A DNA stretch of 64,000 bases from Acidimicrobiia bacterium (GTDB lineage Bacteria > Actinomycetota > Acidimicrobiia > Acidimicrobiales > Poriferisodalaceae): positions 1-64,000 of the forward strand of contig JAJEBN010000113.1 in NCBI GenBank assembly GCA_022822525.1, read 5' to 3'. How positions within the stretch are numbered: the stretch's first letter is position 1; every line of letters starts with the position of its first letter. The notes beneath the pieces are model-generated. The model was not told the DNA's origin and searched no databases. It saw nothing but the letters and a program-made list of their open reading frames with translations. The position numbers and the translations under genes were made by a program. Shown here in pieces: positions 61,555-64,000 of the stretch.

Positions 61555-62736
61555 CTAGAGCACCTGCGTCCAAGCCAGCTCTGCGGCTGCGGCTGTCTCG
61601 GTGACGGCGGCCTCAAAATCGCCTGCGGTGGATCGGATGTCCCGCAGGCCCGGGTCGAGCGCGTAGCGCCTCGCGTGCTCCACGTGCACCGCCGGCACCG
61701 GCTCGGGAAGTGGGGTGGGCGCCCGCCGCTCGTAGTCGCGTTCGAGATAAACCCAGCCGGTGGCGAGCCCGCCGAGCGGCTCGCGGTCGAGGCTGGTGGT
61801 GCACCCCAGCCGGGCGGGCGGACCCCGGTCGACGTCGAACGCGAGCGGCACCTCGAGGTCGTCGTTCATGGCGAACACCGTGTCGAGCACGCCGTCGGCC
61901 GCCAGCGCGTAGTCGCACAGCTCGCCGTCGGCGGGCAGCGCCTCGTGGATCAGCACGGTGACCGCGCGGTCCGCGATTGCTTCGTACACACGGTTGGCAG
62001 CACCCACCACGCGACCGTCGACGACGTCGGCGTCGATGGCGTCCCACACCTGGTGCGGTCGCCGTCGCACGCGCGTAAGGGCATGGGGGGTGCGGGTCAG
62101 CACGAGCGCGCGATGACCGGGATCGACCACCTCGCTCAGCAGCACCTCGCACATGTGCTGGGAAGCCGAGCCGCGGTTTCGCAGGTGCGGCCACGCATAG
62201 GAGCAACGGAGGTCTGCTGTGTCGGTGACTGCGTCGAGGTCCAGGTCGTAGTCCAGCCCCAGCACGCGCATGGGAGCGGCGCCGGCGCCGGCGAAGCGAC
62301 GGTTCACCTCCCACACGGCACCGAGCACGTCGAGGTACTCGCGGTAGACGAAGTTGTGGCGGATGCCCCAGCGAAGGAGCGCCTCGCGCGCGAGCACCTC
62401 GTCAAAACTGGCGCCGCAGACCACTGCGTCGAGCCGTGCCTGATCGTCGACGCAGGCGTATTCCATCGCCACGATGCCGGCACCGGCGCGGTACGCCGCC
62501 GCGACGAGGTCTTGCAGAAACAGACCGGCGCGGCGGGTCGGGGTGTGGTGACCCACGAAGACCACCTGGTGGCGCTCGAACAGATCGCTGACGTAGGTGA
62601 GCGGGTCGCTGCCGTGGCTTCTCAGCCAGTCGGCCAGCTCGTCGAGCAGCACCGGCTGGATCGGCGGCAGTTCCCGGCGGTGCCGGTACAACGCAATCCG
62701 TTCGAGCAGTGCAGGATCGCCTCGACGGTTCTCCAC
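61555..62736 (-). CDS. ChaN/EreA-like (Tiki superfamily) protein, paralogue 2
   Basis: This 393-residue protein is a tandem relative of the 60346-61497 product. It has VFVGHHTPTRRAGLFLQDL, then IVAMEYACVDDQARLDAVV, FVYREYLDVLGAVWEVNRR and PMRVLGLDYDLDLDAV. The GHHTPTRR and ME-x(5)-Q-x-x-LD elements fit the ChaN/EreA metal-dependent fold; the first Glu of the usual GE-x-H is replaced. It may be a hydrolase or a ligand-binding protein. The GTG at 62736 sits eight nt downstream of a TACTGT box that overlaps the mshC promoter on the other strand. Confidence 0.6.
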   Translation of the reverse strand: MENRRGDPALLERIALYRHRRELPPIQPVLLDELADWLRSHGSDPLTYVSDLFERHQVVFVGHHTPTRRAGLFLQDLVAAAYRAGAGIVAMEYACVDDQARLDAVVCGASFDEVLAREALLRWGIRHNFVYREYLDVLGAVWEVNRRFAGAGAAPMRVLGLDYDLDLDAVTDTADLRCSYAWPHLRNRGSASQHMCEVLLSEVVDPGHRALVLTRTPHALTRVRRRPHQVWDAIDADVVDGRVVGAANRVYEAIADRAVTVLIHEALPADGELCDYALAADGVLDTVFAMNDDLEVPLAFDVDRGPPARLGCTTSLDREPLGGLATGWVYLERDYERRAPTPLPEPVPAVHVEHARRYALDPGLRDIRSTAGDFEAAVTETAAAAELAWTQVL

Positions 62737-62744
62737 CTGCTCCG

Positions 62745-62754
62745 ACAGTACCGT
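62745..62754. promoter_or_regulatory. Overlapping divergent -10 boxes (bidirectional promoter) between the ChaN-like gene and mshC
   Basis: ACAGTACCGT reads TACCGT on the plus strand (62749-62754) and TACTGT on the minus strand (62750-62745), sharing the central TA. Each box lies eight nt from a GTG start codon (62763 plus, 62736 minus) with no ribosome binding site. Confidence 0.5.
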
Positions 62755-62762
62755 GTCGGGCC

Positions 62763-63971
62763 GTGGGAATGCGCTTGTACGACACCGCGCAGAAATCGGT
62801 CGTCGAGCTGGAGCTCGGCGACGACGTCGGCATGTACGTATGCGGCATCACGCCCTACGACGCCACCCACCTGGGCCACGCTGCCACCTACCTCGCGTAT
62901 GACCTGCTGATCCGCCGGCTGGAAGACCTGGGCCACACGGTCACGATGGTGCGCAACTACACCGACGTGGACGACAGCATCCTGCCCAAGGCGGCCGAGC
63001 TCGGCGAGCACTACCTGGCGCTGGCCGAGCGGGAGATCGATCGTTTCGAAGCCGACATGGCGGCCCTGGGGACACGGCCGGCGGCACACGAGCCGCGGGC
63101 TACCCGATCCATCGACGACATGATCGCCATGATCACCGAGTTGGTCGACGCCGGGCATGGGTATGTCTCTGGCGATCGTGTCTTCTTCGACGTGAGCACG
63201 TTTCCCGAGTTCGGAAGGCTGTCGGGCTACAGCACCGAGGAGATGACGGCGCTCGCGGCCGAGCGCGGCGGCACGCCCGATGATTCTCGCCAGCGCAACC
63301 CGCTCGACTTCGTGCTGTGGCAGGCCAGTGCGGCCGGGGAGCCCTCGTGGCCGTCTCCGTTCGGACCGGGGCGACCGGGCTGGCACATCGAGTGCTCCGC
63401 CATGGGTTACGCGGCGCTGGGCGAGACCTTCGACATTCACGGGGGAGGCGGCGACCTGATCTTTCCGCACCACGAATGCGAGATCGCCCAGAGCGAGGCT
63501 GTGCATGGTGTCCCGCTGGCCCGCTACTGGATTCACGCAGGCCTGGTCTCCTACCAGGGTCACAAGATGTCGAAGTCGCTCGGCAACCTCGTGTTCATCT
63601 CCGAGCTGCGGGCTCTCATCGACCCGCGGGCGATACGGCTGGCGCTGATGGCGCACCACTACCGCGGCGAATGGGAATGGTTCGACTCTGAGGGGCTTGC
63701 CGGCCAGCGCGATCTGGACACGCTGGTGAGCGCCGCCAGCGGGGCTCCCCGAGGCGATGATGCTGTCCGAGGGTCATCGGGACTGCTCGCGGAGGTGCAG
63801 GCTGTGCTCGATGACGATCTCAACGCACCGGCGGCGCGCGCAGCCCTGCTCGACGCCGCGGCGACGATCGAGCGTGGCGCCGCCGGCACCGCGCTGCGCT
63901 CGGAGCTGGCCGCTTCGGCTGCGCTGTGCGGGATCGACCTGCACAGCCCGCCTGTTGCGGGCGCCCCGTGA
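62763..63971 (+). CDS. mshC: Mycothiol cysteine ligase (MshC)
   Basis: This 402-residue class I aminoacyl-tRNA synthetase relative has the HIGH-type motif in CGITPYDATHLGHAATYLAYD, a zinc site (GWHIECSAMG, then PHHECEIAQSE) and KMSKSLGN. The T-P-Y-D-A-T wording and the length near 400, without a tRNA anticodon-binding domain, favour MshC over CysS. It joins cysteine to GlcN-Ins using ATP, the third step in mycothiol synthesis. The GTG at 62763 is chosen for its eight-nt spacing to TACCGT; the ATG at 62769 is the alternative. Mycothiol is actinobacterial, which supports the proposed host. Confidence 0.88.
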   Translation: MGMRLYDTAQKSVVELELGDDVGMYVCGITPYDATHLGHAATYLAYDLLIRRLEDLGHTVTMVRNYTDVDDSILPKAAELGEHYLALAEREIDRFEADMAALGTRPAAHEPRATRSIDDMIAMITELVDAGHGYVSGDRVFFDVSTFPEFGRLSGYSTEEMTALAAERGGTPDDSRQRNPLDFVLWQASAAGEPSWPSPFGPGRPGWHIECSAMGYAALGETFDIHGGGGDLIFPHHECEIAQSEAVHGVPLARYWIHAGLVSYQGHKMSKSLGNLVFISELRALIDPRAIRLALMAHHYRGEWEWFDSEGLAGQRDLDTLVSAASGAPRGDDAVRGSSGLLAEVQAVLDDDLNAPAARAALLDAAATIERGAAGTALRSELAASAALCGIDLHSPPVAGAP

Positions 63972-64000
63972 GGCTGGGCTCGGAACGGCCTGGGTGAGGT

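Noticed and set aside
62763-63971. Cysteinyl-tRNA synthetase
   Set aside because: The G-I-T-P-Y-D-A-T-H-L-G-H motif and the length near 400 without a C-terminal anticodon-binding region fit MshC better.

Overview
The window is GC-rich and densely coding, with no gene-free stretch longer than about 230 bases. No rRNA, tRNA or CRISPR array was recognised. The gene set points to an actinobacterium, most likely an aerobic, environmental Acidimicrobiia-type lineage. The indicators are a mycothiol ligase (MshC), an SCO6745-family protein, a group II truncated globin, a GT81 glucosyl-3-phosphoglycerate synthase, and many start codons preceded by a TANNNT box with no leader. This placement is inference; no marker gene was compared.

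The most notable content is two genes interrupted by an in-frame UGA that is best read as selenocysteine. One (21787-22737, + strand) is a GrdB/PrdB-like selenoprotein B family protein with a U-P-V-C-H-Q-T motif. The other (55847-56386, - strand) is a UGSC-family protein with the literal U-G-S-C motif. Each has a plausible bacterial SECIS hairpin just after the UGA. The UGSC gene lies in a seven-gene - strand run: nitrile hydratase beta, alpha and accessory protein, UGSC selenoprotein, an unrecognised 374-residue conserved protein, a MaoC-type hydratase and an acyl-CoA dehydrogenase-like protein.

Layout. 1-1794: edge of a possible IS element, a truncated gene, a PD-(D/E)XK nuclease-like gene and a heptad-repeat gene. 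1953-6897: amidohydrolase, SDR, CoA-transferase, acyl-CoA dehydrogenase. 6926-11899: Rieske oxygenase, dimethylglycine dehydrogenase-like protein and LysR regulator, which together look like stepwise N-demethylation of a betaine. 12010-19593: pyruvate carboxylase, a small ORF, acyl-CoA synthetase, class V aminotransferase, EthD-like protein. 19613-21581: SRPBCC protein, SCO6745-family protein, truncated globin. 21787-25641: selenoprotein, alpha/beta hydrolase, cold-shock protein, DEAD-box helicase, DUF3467 protein. 25671-34040: BMP-type ABC importer, flavin monooxygenase-like protein, copper amine oxidase. 34125-43452: GH13_18 phosphorylase and GpgS flanking a giant alpha-2-macroglobulin lipoprotein. 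43539-49553: guaB, a Ski2-like helicase, and an inserted restriction endonuclease with a cytosine-5 methyltransferase. 49688-53129: 2-hydroxyacid dehydrogenase, cytochrome P450, SMP-30 lactonase. 53133-58220: the nitrile hydratase/UGSC run. 58347-63971: HAD nucleotidase, Nudix, phosphatase, two paralogous ChaN/EreA-like proteins, MshC.

The themes are thiol and selenol redox chemistry (two selenoproteins, mycothiol), methylated-amine and nitrile catabolism, compatible-solute turnover (glucosylglycerate), acyl-CoA metabolism and one restriction-modification system. The selenocysteine decoding genes (selA, selB, selD, tRNA-Sec) are not in this window.
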